Below are positions 33,941-42,020 of a DNA stretch of 64,000 nt, piece by piece. The notes below the pieces were generated by a model. That model worked only from the letters and a program-made list of their open reading frames with translations. It ran no database searches and was not told the origin of the DNA. Both the position numbers and the translations under genes were made by a program. This DNA comes from G963664835 sp965220775. Its GTDB lineage: Bacteria; Chloroflexota; UBA6077; FW602-bin22; JBCLEL01. How positions within the stretch are numbered: the stretch's first letter is position 1; each line of letters begins with the position of its first letter. The DNA lies in NCBI GenBank assembly GCA_965220775.1, contig OZ244845.1, forward strand, positions 1,798,001 to 1,862,000. The letters run 5' to 3'.

Positions 33941-35941
33941 TTGGCAGACCTCGGCGCAATAGTTGTTCTGGCGGCGTTTGTCGTCGCGGCCTTCGGCGTG
34001 GCGGCCTCAATGGTTGGCCATTTGCGGGGCATTTCCCCCCTAATCATCAGCGGCCAACGGGCGGCCCTGTCGGTCTCGTTGCTAGCAATCCTGGCAACGG
34101 CAGCTCTTATTTACTCTTTCGTCACCGACGACTTTACCGTCGCGTACGTAGCCCAGCGTTCAAGCTACGAAACCGACCTGCCGCTGAAGGTGGTGGCCTT
34201 CTACGCCGGCCAGGCCGGCTCGTTGCTGTACTGGACGACGGCGCTTTCAATCTTGACTGCGGTAGTCATTCTGCAGAACCGCCGGCGGCATCCCGAATTG
34301 ATGCCCTACGTCACTGCTGTGCTTCTGGGGATTCAAGGTTACTTCCTGTTTTTGATTGGCTTCGTGAGCAGCCCTTTCGATCGCCTGCCCTATACTCCGC
34401 CGAATGGACTAGGGATGATGCCGCTTCTGGAAGATCCGGGCATGCTGATTCATCCCCCGATGCTGCTTGCCGGCTATATGAGTTGGGCGGTGCCCTACGC
34501 ATTCGCAATCGCGGCGCTGGCGAGCGGTCGATTGGATACGGAATGGGTTCGCACAACCCGCAACTACGCGATCTTCGCCTGGTTGATTCTAGGTATCGGG
34601 AATCTTCTAGGAGCATGGTGGGCCTATCACGTACTCGGATGGGGAGGGTATTGGGGCTGGGACCCGGTGGAGAACGCGGCGATTTTGCCCTGGTTCGTCG
34701 GTACCGCTTACCTTCATTCAGTCATGATCCAGGAGCGTCGGGGAATGCTGAAGGTTTGGACCATGGCTCTGATGATAACGACATTCCACCTAGCCATCTA
34801 CGGCACTTTCGTCGTACGGAGTGGCTTGATCACGTCGGTCCACTCATTCGCAGTCTCGGGAATCGGGCCTTATTTCCTCGGATTCTTGGCATTTAGCCTA
34901 ATAGGCTCACTGATATTGTTAACCCGCCGGCTTGGCGCGTTGCGTTCCGAGGCTGGATTCGATTCCGCTCTATCCAGAGAGAGTGCGTTCCTACTGAACA
35001 ACCTTTTGTTTCTGGGCATTACATTCGCGACCTTCTTGGGGTCGCTGTTTCCGCTCTTCGTAGAGCTAGTTCAAGGAACTCGAATTACCGTGGCAAGGCC
35101 ATATTTCGAGCAGGTCAATGGACCTATGTTCCTGGCTCTGATAATTCTGATGGGTATCGGCCCAATGCTCCCGTGGCGTCGAGCCTCGCGCCAGCTTCTC
35201 TGGAAGAACTTCGCGCCGCCGGTCATCGCTACCGGCTTTCTTGCCATCGCGTTGTTTGCGGCTGGCATTCGCGAATTTCTGCCTCTGATCGCCTTCGCCA
35301 GCTGTGGCTTCGTCCTATTTGGCGTGGGCCTCGAATACTACAGAGGCATCGGCGTCAGATTGCGCGCGGGGCGAACAATTGGGAATGCGCTTTCGTCGAT
35401 GCTGTCGTCCAATCGCCGCCGATACGGAGGATATATAGTTCATATCGCCATAATATTGATCGGCGTGGCGATAGTCGGATCAAATTACTATCAGATCCAG
35501 CGGGAAGTGTCGCTGTCTCCGGGCGAGTCGATATCTCTGGGTAGGTATACGCTCACTTACAACGGGCTGGCAGAGCAGGCGCTGCCGGACCGCCGAATTG
35601 TCTCAGCCAACCTCGACCTGTTGGAAGATGAACGCCCCATCGGCCAGATTGAGCCGGCCCGCAGCTTCAGACGTAACTTCGAGCGCCAACCTACATCGAC
35701 GATTGTGATTCGCAGCGACTTGCGTGAGGACCTCTACGTGGTTCTGGCCAGCTGGGACGCCGCCGGAAATGCTAGCTTCTTCATGTATGTCAATCCTCTG
35801 GTGATGTGGCTTTGGATCGGAGGGGTTGTGCTACTGGTAGGAGGGCTGGTGATAATCTGGCCGGAAGCTTCACCTTTACGCTCCGTTGCGGTGTCATCGG
35901 CCACGATGTCGGCTGTCAGCCGAACGACAGCAGAGACCTAG
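33941..35941 (+). CDS. ccmF: Cytochrome c heme lyase subunit CcmF
   Basis: Core of the heme ligation complex that joins heme to apocytochrome c. The 666 residues form roughly 14-15 membrane helices. The tryptophan-rich WWD domain is present as WGGYWGWDPVENAAILPW with LHSVMIQERRG after it, and conserved His residues appear at the helix ends (LIHPPMLLAGYM, YGTFVVRSGLITSVHSFA). A large external loop follows near residues 520-610 before the last helix. Length matches the family. The start TTG at 33941 has no strong ribosome site, but it lies only nine bases after ccmE, so re-initiation is plausible. Confidence 0.95.
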   Translation: MADLGAIVVLAAFVVAAFGVAASMVGHLRGISPLIISGQRAALSVSLLAILATAALIYSFVTDDFTVAYVAQRSSYETDLPLKVVAFYAGQAGSLLYWTTALSILTAVVILQNRRRHPELMPYVTAVLLGIQGYFLFLIGFVSSPFDRLPYTPPNGLGMMPLLEDPGMLIHPPMLLAGYMSWAVPYAFAIAALASGRLDTEWVRTTRNYAIFAWLILGIGNLLGAWWAYHVLGWGGYWGWDPVENAAILPWFVGTAYLHSVMIQERRGMLKVWTMALMITTFHLAIYGTFVVRSGLITSVHSFAVSGIGPYFLGFLAFSLIGSLILLTRRLGALRSEAGFDSALSRESAFLLNNLLFLGITFATFLGSLFPLFVELVQGTRITVARPYFEQVNGPMFLALIILMGIGPMLPWRRASRQLLWKNFAPPVIATGFLAIALFAAGIREFLPLIAFASCGFVLFGVGLEYYRGIGVRLRAGRTIGNALSSMLSSNRRRYGGYIVHIAIILIGVAIVGSNYYQIQREVSLSPGESISLGRYTLTYNGLAEQALPDRRIVSANLDLLEDERPIGQIEPARSFRRNFERQPTSTIVIRSDLREDLYVVLASWDAAGNASFFMYVNPLVMWLWIGGVVLLVGGLVIIWPEASPLRSVAVSSATMSAVSRTTAET

Positions 35942-36005
35942 AGTGGGCCGGCGCAACAGTCCTGGGTCGGCCAAGCGCAGTCATGAGACGGAGGTTACAA
36001 CGCAC

Positions 36006-36503
36006 TTGAAACGCCGGTTCACTGTTGTCTTCATCGGGTTGACGTTGGCGACAATGGCAATTATGGGAATGTTGATGTTTGCTTCGCCGGTCCGGGCGGA
36101 GTCCGATCCTTACTCCGAGGAGGATTATCGGGAGGTTGTCGATCAGCTCGGTTGCATTCAGTGCAATATGCGACCCTTGTTTGGGTGCGAGACGCCTACC
36201 TGCCTGGATTCCAAGGCGTTGATTCGAGAGATGCTGGCGGCCGGGGAATCGCCGGACGAGATCGTGCAATTCTTTGTAGATCGATACGGCGACTCCATCC
36301 TGCTGAACCCGCCGGCTCGTGGGCTGAACCTGCTGATCTGGATACTCCCGGCCGTCGCCTTGCTGGCCGGCGGCTTCGTGATCGGTCGCGTCGTGAGCCA
36401 CAGAGGCGATTCTTCCAGACCCGCGTACGTATCATCAATCGATGATGAGTATGAGTCGCGGGTAGAGGAGGAGTTAAGGGTGATTCAACGAGGGCGTGGC
36501 TAG
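36006..36503 (+). CDS. ccmH: Cytochrome c biogenesis protein CcmH/CycL
   Basis: Thiol-redox subunit that reduces or holds the CxxC of apocytochrome c at the heme lyase. Start: TTG 36006 with GGAGG 11 bases upstream, giving 165 residues with a cleavable signal peptide (ending near VRA, residue 31). The catalytic pair is in LGCIQC (Cys50, Cys53), where most CcmH proteins have LRCxxC. Two further cysteines (61 and 66) lie shortly after, which is unusual. IREMLAAGESPDEIVQFFVDRYGDSILLNPP and a final membrane helix are typical of the family. It overlaps the next gene by one base. Confidence 0.9.
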   Translation: MKRRFTVVFIGLTLATMAIMGMLMFASPVRAESDPYSEEDYREVVDQLGCIQCNMRPLFGCETPTCLDSKALIREMLAAGESPDEIVQFFVDRYGDSILLNPPARGLNLLIWILPAVALLAGGFVIGRVVSHRGDSSRPAYVSSIDDEYESRVEEELRVIQRGRG

Positions 36504-36979
36504 TGTGGATCGAGCTTGGGATTGTCGCCGGTATTGGCGCTATGGCCTTTGCCGCTTGGCCCTTGTGGAGTTCCAGGGATCGTCGAAACTCGCGCCGGAT
36601 GTCCTTGAGACTAGGCGAGTTGGAAATTCAACGGGACCTGGCCTACCGAGAGCTTGTGGACCTTGACGACGACCACTCCCTCGGCAAGATTAGCGAGGAA
36701 GACTACGCACCCTTGCTTGCGGAAACTCGACAACGAGCTGCCGGGTTACTGCGGGAAATCGATCGTTTGCGACCGCTCGTCGAAACGGAGAAGACGCTCG
36801 CCAATGCTGAGGTTGCGTTGGTTGAGGGTGCCAAGCCACGGCACCGATCTTCCGTCTGTCCAAATTGTGACTTCTCGGTAGAACCGTCCGCCAATTTCTG
36901 CTCTGAATGCGGCGTCGGGCTTCGCGACAGCAGCCAGTCACACCCTGATCTACCGGTCGGAACCAGCAGGGCGCCTTAA
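36503..36979 (+). CDS. CcmI-like membrane protein with C-terminal zinc ribbon
   Basis: A 158-residue protein with one N-terminal helix (about 4-22), a charged helical segment with AYRELVDLDDDHSLGKISEEDY (the pattern of the CcmI N-terminal region and related proteins) and a C-terminal zinc ribbon, CPNC at 119-122 and CSEC at 133-136. The TPR domain of proteobacterial CcmI is absent. The start is GTG 36503, overlapping the last base of the ccmH stop. It most likely assists apocytochrome delivery or complex assembly, but the zinc ribbon side of the membrane and its ligand are unknown. Confidence 0.7.
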   Translation: MWIELGIVAGIGAMAFAAWPLWSSRDRRNSRRMSLRLGELEIQRDLAYRELVDLDDDHSLGKISEEDYAPLLAETRQRAAGLLREIDRLRPLVETEKTLANAEVALVEGAKPRHRSSVCPNCDFSVEPSANFCSECGVGLRDSSQSHPDLPVGTSRAP

Positions 36980-37121
36980 AGACTCTTTGCACGGATTATC
37001 TCGGGTGCGACTGGAACTTTGGCGACACTTTACGTGTCTTGACCGCGCAATCGAGCGATCCGGGACCCGCACGCCACTAGACTTGTCTACGAAATCGGAA
37101 GGCGAGAGGAACACCGACACG

Positions 37122-38264
37122 ATGCGCTCACATTTATCCCCAACTCTTGCACGTGGCTTGATGGTCGTAGTCGGCCTACTGGTATTACTTGCACATGCCG
37201 GCACGGCACAGGCAGCTGGCAACGCTATCCTGGTGACCGGCGAAGTAGAGGTCGCGGATTCCAATGCTTCTCCGGCCGACTTGGTCGTGAACGTACATGC
37301 TGGATTCGGTGATGGGTTTGCCGTTGTCGGCCGGACGCAACCGGATGCGTCGGGACGCTACGGTGTGGAGTTGCCGCTTCAGCCCAATAATAGCGTGTTC
37401 GTATCGGTCTCCTACGAAGGAGTTACCTACTTTACGGAGCCGATCAACGTGCCCGCGGATGGGCCGGTTGCCTTGGACCCGATTACGGTCTTTCCGACTA
37501 CCGACGACCAATCCGTCATCAGGGTCGAGTCTTCGACGATAGTAGTGGCCCAGATCGATCCGCAACAACAGCAGATGACCGTGCTGGAAATGATGACCTT
37601 GGTTAATGAATCGACCAGTGTCTACATTGGCGACAAGCGAGGAGAGCCGGGCACCGGCGTTCCCGGCGTTCTGAATCGAACGCTGACTGTCGACCTTCCT
37701 GAAGGCGCCGGCAGCTTCCAGATGCAACGTGGCTTGGGCGCAGAAGACCTGATGCCGAGCGCTGGCAGATTCTACTTTACCGAACCCGTGTTTCCCGGCC
37801 GGCGCCAGATCGTATATTCCTATGAGATTGGCTACCCATTTTCCGTCCACCTCTTCGCGAGGCCGCTGAGCTATCAGACCGACTTGATTCGAGTATTGAT
37901 GCCGGAAATAGGGGCACGGATCGATAGTCCTGATTTGGACTACGCCGGACTGACGGAGCTTCAGGGTCGAAGTTATCAAATGCTACTCGGCGCAGACCTG
38001 CCTGCCGGCACAACGGTTCGGGTTCAAGTCAGCGGGCTACCGGTCCGGCCGACTGGAGCTCAGTTGGATTTCACGACTATGCGAGTCTTGACGGGGTTCC
38101 TAGTGTTGCTGGCCCTCGGTTCGATTGCCTTCTACGTATTTCGCGTCAGGGCTGATTCCTCCCCAGGTCCCGGGTCGAACCAAGCTGACCTCGGCGCAAG
38201 CCAGGAGAAGACGTCTGGCGAATCGCGACGACCTGGAGTAGAGGCCGAGCCAATCGATGAGTAA
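37122..38264 (+). CDS. Exported, membrane-anchored protein of unknown function inside the ccm locus
   Basis: I do not recognise this 380-residue protein. From ATG 37122 (GAGAGGA 11 bases upstream) it has a signal peptide (about 10-30, ending AQAAG), a region resembling carboxypeptidase-regulatory/CnaB-like beta sandwiches (TGEVEVADSN, GRYGVELPLQPNNSVFVSVSYEGVTYFTEPI), a beta-rich middle (ESSTIVVAQID, LTVDLPEGAGSFQM) and one C-terminal membrane helix (about 322-342) with a polar cytoplasmic tail. It overlaps ccmA by eight bases and lies between the CcmI-like gene and ccmA, so it is co-expressed with cytochrome c maturation. No CxxCH heme site is seen. A scaffold or chaperone role is a guess. 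Confidence 0.6.
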   Translation: MRSHLSPTLARGLMVVVGLLVLLAHAGTAQAAGNAILVTGEVEVADSNASPADLVVNVHAGFGDGFAVVGRTQPDASGRYGVELPLQPNNSVFVSVSYEGVTYFTEPINVPADGPVALDPITVFPTTDDQSVIRVESSTIVVAQIDPQQQQMTVLEMMTLVNESTSVYIGDKRGEPGTGVPGVLNRTLTVDLPEGAGSFQMQRGLGAEDLMPSAGRFYFTEPVFPGRRQIVYSYEIGYPFSVHLFARPLSYQTDLIRVLMPEIGARIDSPDLDYAGLTELQGRSYQMLLGADLPAGTTVRVQVSGLPVRPTGAQLDFTTMRVLTGFLVLLALGSIAFYVFRVRADSSPGPGSNQADLGASQEKTSGESRRPGVEAEPIDE

Positions 38265-38949
38265 GGACCCCTCGCCTACTCAGCCGGCGCTCTCCGCTAC
38301 TGGACTCACTAGGCGGTTCGAGGGCCGGCCGGCTCTCGTCGACGTCAGCTTCGATCTCGCTTGGGGCAGGCGAGCCCTCCTGCTAGGACCGAACGGCGCC
38401 GGCAAGACTACCCTGCTGCGGGTATTGGCGACCCTGACTCGACCTTCGGCTGGGATCGCAACGGTGGCCGGCTTTGACGTGACGGACCAGGCGGCTTCCG
38501 TTCGCCGATTGGTTGGCTACGTCGGCCACCAGACGTATCTCTACGATGATCTTACCGTCGACGAGAATCTACGATTCTACGCCCGCTTGTATCGAAAGAG
38601 CCGGTCGAATGATTCGATCGAGTCGGTAGTTGAAAGGCTCGAGCTTGGTCCAATTCTCAACCAGCGTGTGCGCATACTGTCGCGGGGATGGCAACAGCGT
38701 GCGGCGTTGGCCCGGGCTCTGCTCCACGATCCGCGAATACTGCTATTGGACGAGCCGGACACGGGTCTTGACGAGGCCGCCACCGCGACGCTGTTTGAGC
38801 TACTCCGGCGCAGCGGGTGTACTATGCTGATCGCTACCCATTCGCTCGACCGGTTCGAACATATGAGCACGGACGTTATCCGATTGGATGGCGGGCGGAT
38901 AGCCGGCGAGGCGTCGGCCCAACTGGCGCCTGCCGTTCGAGCCGGCTGA
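38257..38949 (+). CDS. ccmA: Heme exporter ATP-binding protein CcmA
   Basis: ATPase of the CcmABCD complex that releases holo-CcmE after heme loading. The 230 residues show Walker A GPNGAGKTT (about 44-52), the Q-loop YVGHQTYLYDDLTV, the signature LSRGWQQRAALARAL (GW replacing GQ, as usual in CcmA), Walker B ILLLDEPDTGLD and the H-loop IATHS. It starts inside the end of the unknown gene (8-base overlap) and is followed after 11 bases by ccmB. Confidence 0.93.
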   Translation: MSKDPSPTQPALSATGLTRRFEGRPALVDVSFDLAWGRRALLLGPNGAGKTTLLRVLATLTRPSAGIATVAGFDVTDQAASVRRLVGYVGHQTYLYDDLTVDENLRFYARLYRKSRSNDSIESVVERLELGPILNQRVRILSRGWQQRAALARALLHDPRILLLDEPDTGLDEAATATLFELLRRSGCTMLIATHSLDRFEHMSTDVIRLDGGRIAGEASAQLAPAVRAG

Positions 38950-38960
38950 GCTATCGACCG

Positions 38961-39623
38961 ATGTCCGCGGTAGCCGCAATCATTTGGAAGGATCTCGTCC
39001 TTGAGTTGCGGACCCGTGAAGTCCTCACCAGCACAGCCCTATTCGCGCTGTTGGTAGCTCTCACCTTCAGCTTCGCCCTTGACCTGCGGCTTGACGCGGC
39101 TAGAGAAGTCGTGCCGGGCGCGTTCTGGGTAACGTTGATACTCAGTGCGTTGCTTGCGCTCAACCGGGCGTTTGCGGCCGAGCGCGAAGGCGCCACAATT
39201 GAAGGTTTGCGAATGGCTCCCGTCGACCGTGGATCTATCTTTGCCGCTAAGTTCTTCGTGAACCTGCTCTTCATGTTGTGGATCGCGCTCATCAGCGCTG
39301 TAGCTTTCTCGGTTTTCTTCAACATTGGATTTGAGTGGGCTGGATTGGCAATCGCCGTCGTGCTGGGCTCTATAGGTCTCTCCGCCGTCGGGACGATTTT
39401 TGCTGCGATGGCAACGAGCACCCGCGCCCGCGAGGCTCTCCTACCGGCCTTGATGCTGCCCGTCACGACGCCGGTAGTGATCGCGGCCGTGCGAGCTACC
39501 GAGTTCTCGATTGAAGGCAAAGGCGTAGATCAGTGGGGAATCTGGCTCAGCGTCTTGATTGTTTTTGATATAGTATTCGTACTTCTGTCGTTCATCACGT
39601 TCGAGTTTGTCATTGAGGAGTAA
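38961..39623 (+). CDS. ccmB: Heme exporter protein CcmB
   Basis: Membrane subunit paired with CcmA. From ATG 38961 it is 220 residues with six helices. AAIIWKDLVLELRTREVLTS at the N-terminus and GATIEGLRMAPVDRGSIFAAKF after the second helix are CcmB marks, as is LLPALMLPVTTPVVIAAVRAT. Its stop (TAA) overlaps the ccmC start by one base in TAATG, so the two are translationally coupled. Confidence 0.92.
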   Translation: MSAVAAIIWKDLVLELRTREVLTSTALFALLVALTFSFALDLRLDAAREVVPGAFWVTLILSALLALNRAFAAEREGATIEGLRMAPVDRGSIFAAKFFVNLLFMLWIALISAVAFSVFFNIGFEWAGLAIAVVLGSIGLSAVGTIFAAMATSTRAREALLPALMLPVTTPVVIAAVRATEFSIEGKGVDQWGIWLSVLIVFDIVFVLLSFITFEFVIEE

Positions 39624-40354
39624 TGGTATTGGTTACTGGAGAACTTAGATTGGAGCGAACCGCGGGCCGGCCGTTGGCGGCCCTGGCTGGATTTGATTGG
39701 CTTGGATGGACCGCGGTCATTTCGATGATGGTGGCTCTGTTCGCCATCTTCATTCTCGCACCCACCGAGCGGGTCCAGGGCGTTGTACAACGCATATTCT
39801 ACTTTCACGTTGCGCTAGCTTATCTCGCCTACGTCTCATTCGGGATCGTGTTGGTGACGAGCGTTCTTTACATGCTCAAGCGAAACTTGAGAATTGACAT
39901 CTGGGCCCGCTCAGCCGCCGAAGTAGGCGTCATGTTCATATCGCTAAATCTGATAACGGGCATTTTCTGGATGCGTCAAGTGTGGGGCACATGGTGGACG
40001 TGGGATCCCAGGCTTACTACGACGCTGATTCTTTGGTTTGTATACGCGGCGTATCTGATGCTGCGATCGTACGCCGGCAACGATCATCGAGGGGCTGCGT
40101 TCAGCTCGGTGATCGGCGTATTCGGCGCCGCAATGATACCCATAGTCCATTTCTCGGTGATCTGGTGGCGAACAATTCACCCGGCACCGACTGTACTAAG
40201 AGAGGGCGGGCCGGCTATGCCAGCGACGATGATCGTTACGCTGCTGATAACTCTTGTGGCCTTTACCTTCGTGTACGCGTATCTGATGCGAACTCGCTTA
40301 GGAATCGAGGACCTGCGCGAAAGGCTGTCCGAGATCCACGAAACCAGGCATTGA
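39623..40354 (+). CDS. ccmC: Heme exporter protein CcmC
   Basis: Presents heme to CcmE in the CcmABCD complex. The 243 residues have six helices, the WWD heme-handling motif WGTWWTWDPRLTT and the flanking His in QRIFYFHVALAYLAY and IPIVHFSVIWWRTIHP, which coordinate heme in characterised CcmC. Length is typical. It is followed after 25 bases by the short CcmD gene. With ccmF it is one of two WWD proteins of the locus. Confidence 0.95.
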   Translation: MVLVTGELRLERTAGRPLAALAGFDWLGWTAVISMMVALFAIFILAPTERVQGVVQRIFYFHVALAYLAYVSFGIVLVTSVLYMLKRNLRIDIWARSAAEVGVMFISLNLITGIFWMRQVWGTWWTWDPRLTTTLILWFVYAAYLMLRSYAGNDHRGAAFSSVIGVFGAAMIPIVHFSVIWWRTIHPAPTVLREGGPAMPATMIVTLLITLVAFTFVYAYLMRTRLGIEDLRERLSEIHETRH

Positions 40355-40379
40355 ACGGAACCGACAGGGCGGTCTGCTG

Positions 40380-40535
40380 ATGGATTCGGGATTGTTCTTC
40401 CTTTTCGTGGGCTTCGCGGCCGTTTGGCTGGTGCTAGGCGGATATGTCTTATATCTCAATCGGCGCGTACGAGAGCTAGGGGAAGAGATCGAACGATTGT
40501 CCGGCAAGAGCCGATCCGAAGATGAGTCCGCCTGA
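40380..40535 (+). CDS. ccmD: CcmD-like small membrane protein
   Basis: A 51-residue open frame from ATG 40380 to TGA 40533-40535. It has one membrane helix (about 5-26, SGLFFLFVGFAAVWLVLGGY) followed by a charged cytoplasmic tail with LNRRVRELGEEIERL. This is the topology of CcmD, which stabilises CcmC-CcmE within the heme exporter complex. Position right after ccmC is the usual one. CcmD proteins share little sequence, so the call rests on size, topology and place. Confidence 0.8.
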   Translation: MDSGLFFLFVGFAAVWLVLGGYVLYLNRRVRELGEEIERLSGKSRSEDESA

Positions 40536-40804
40536 ATGGACTCAGGTATCTCCTAGCCTGATTCCCTCGCCTGAATCGACAGCATTGGTCGGACGATAGC
40601 TCCTGGACTTTGACAACCTCGTCACAGAGGCTTGATCATGGTCGGCACCAGGGGCGTCTTTGTCAGCTGCGCTGCCTCTCTCTAGTGGGCGAAGCTGGTG
40701 GTTGTCAGTCGCCCTGTCTGCAAAGTCAACACGGTGATCTGGCATCGTCATTGGCACGCCTTTGCTGAAGATCTTGCTCGTCTCGCGATAGGGGGATTGC
40801 CATC

Positions 40805-41407
40805 TTGGACTCAATCGAGAAAGTCGCTGAGGAAGTTCGCGGGTGCACACTCTGCGCCTTAGCCAAGGGGCGAAAGCTGGCTGTGCCCGGCGAGGGGCCG
40901 GCCAACCCGCCGATCATGCTCATAGGGGAAGGCCCCGGATTTCATGAGAACGAGCAGGGCCGGCCCTTTGTTGGCCCCGCCGGCAAATTCTTGGAAGCAC
41001 TGTTGGGGGCGATCGGGTTTCGAAGAAGCGAAGTCTTTATTGCCAATGTCGTGAAATGCAGACCACCGAATAATCGTGACCCATTGCCGGGCGAGATTGC
41101 TGCCTGCGACCCGTATCTGCAGCGCCAAATAGAGCTTCTCGATCCCAAGATCATAGTGACATTGGGCCGTTACTCCATGGCAAAGTTTTTCCCCGGTCAG
41201 ACGATCAGCCGCATACACGGACAATCACGGTTGCGCGATGGCCGGTTTGTAATCGCTATGTATCATCCGGCCGCCGCCCTTCACAATCCGCGGCTGCGGA
41301 CGGTGATAGAAGACGATTTCAAGAAAGTAGGCGATCTCCTGAACCAATTGGAATCGCAGGTTGAACCCCCGGTCCGGGAGGAGCCGGATCAGCTGCGGTT
41401 GCTGTGA
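40805..41407 (+). CDS. Uracil-DNA glycosylase, family 4 (iron-sulfur type)
   Basis: Removes uracil from DNA. The 200 residues show the family 4 pattern: GCTLCALAKGRKLAVPGEGP, the catalytic-site IGEGPGFHENEQGRPFVGPAG, NVVKCRPPNNRDP and AMYHPAAALHNPRLR, the C-terminal DNA-contact motif. Cys14, Cys17, Cys85 and Cys101 would bind the 4Fe-4S cluster. The start is TTG 40805, with GGGGG about nine bases upstream. The 269-base gap after ccmD shows no gene and likely holds its promoter. Confidence 0.94.
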   Translation: MDSIEKVAEEVRGCTLCALAKGRKLAVPGEGPANPPIMLIGEGPGFHENEQGRPFVGPAGKFLEALLGAIGFRRSEVFIANVVKCRPPNNRDPLPGEIAACDPYLQRQIELLDPKIIVTLGRYSMAKFFPGQTISRIHGQSRLRDGRFVIAMYHPAAALHNPRLRTVIEDDFKKVGDLLNQLESQVEPPVREEPDQLRLL

Positions 41408-41435
41408 GATTCTCACAAGCCAAGTAGCATAGTGT

Positions 41436-42020
41436 GTGGGCGTGAGTGAAATAGAGAATAATAGTGTTCGAGAATTTCCTCGTGTGGAATCCTTGCACGA
41501 ACGCCATTTCGGTCTGACGAAGCAAATTTGTGCTCACTACGCCCAAGCTGCGTCGGTTTGTATGAGCCGGCATCACGACCCTCCAGCCGTAATTAGAGTT
41601 TCGGCGGACGAGAATGATCGATCTTTCGTAGCCCACTGGAGTGCCGCGACAGTCCGAGACAGAGGTGCGTGGGCCAACGATAACGATGCGACCGAGGCTG
41701 GGGCATACGGGTTCGCGTTGGGAGCGGCGGAAGCCTTTCTTGGTCTAGTTGCTGTGCGGCGAGCTGAGGGAGGAACAGGCGCTGACTATTATGTTGCACC
41801 TCACGGTGCGGGCGACTACCCGTCCGATGAAATGCTTGACCTAGAGGAAGCTGTTCGCCTGGAGGTGTCAGGAATTGACCGTAGCAAGCACGAACATGTA
41901 ATCTTGGGTCGTCTGAGACAAAAAGTGGAGCAAACTCGCAGGGGACAGTCGAACCTGCCGGCCATTTCCGGTGTAGTGGCGTTTGACCTCCGCCGAATAA
42001 TTTTTCAAAAGGCTGAGTGA
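41436..42020 (+). CDS. Uncharacterised protein, first gene of an overlapping pair
   Basis: A 194-residue protein I do not recognise. No signal peptide or membrane helix is present. It has an alternating hydrophobic/charged globular pattern; notable segments are PAVIRVSADENDRSF, an Ala/Gly-rich AYGFALGAAEAFLGLVAVRRA, then GGTGADYYVAPHG, LDLEEAVRLEVSGID and SNLPAISGVVAFDLRR. The GADYY...DLEEA...EVSG order with acidic residues could be a catalytic core, but this is a guess. Starts GTG 41436 or GTG 41442. The stop overlaps the next gene (TGATG), so the products are made together. Confidence 0.6.
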   Translation: MGVSEIENNSVREFPRVESLHERHFGLTKQICAHYAQAASVCMSRHHDPPAVIRVSADENDRSFVAHWSAATVRDRGAWANDNDATEAGAYGFALGAAEAFLGLVAVRRAEGGTGADYYVAPHGAGDYPSDEMLDLEEAVRLEVSGIDRSKHEHVILGRLRQKVEQTRRGQSNLPAISGVVAFDLRRIIFQKAE

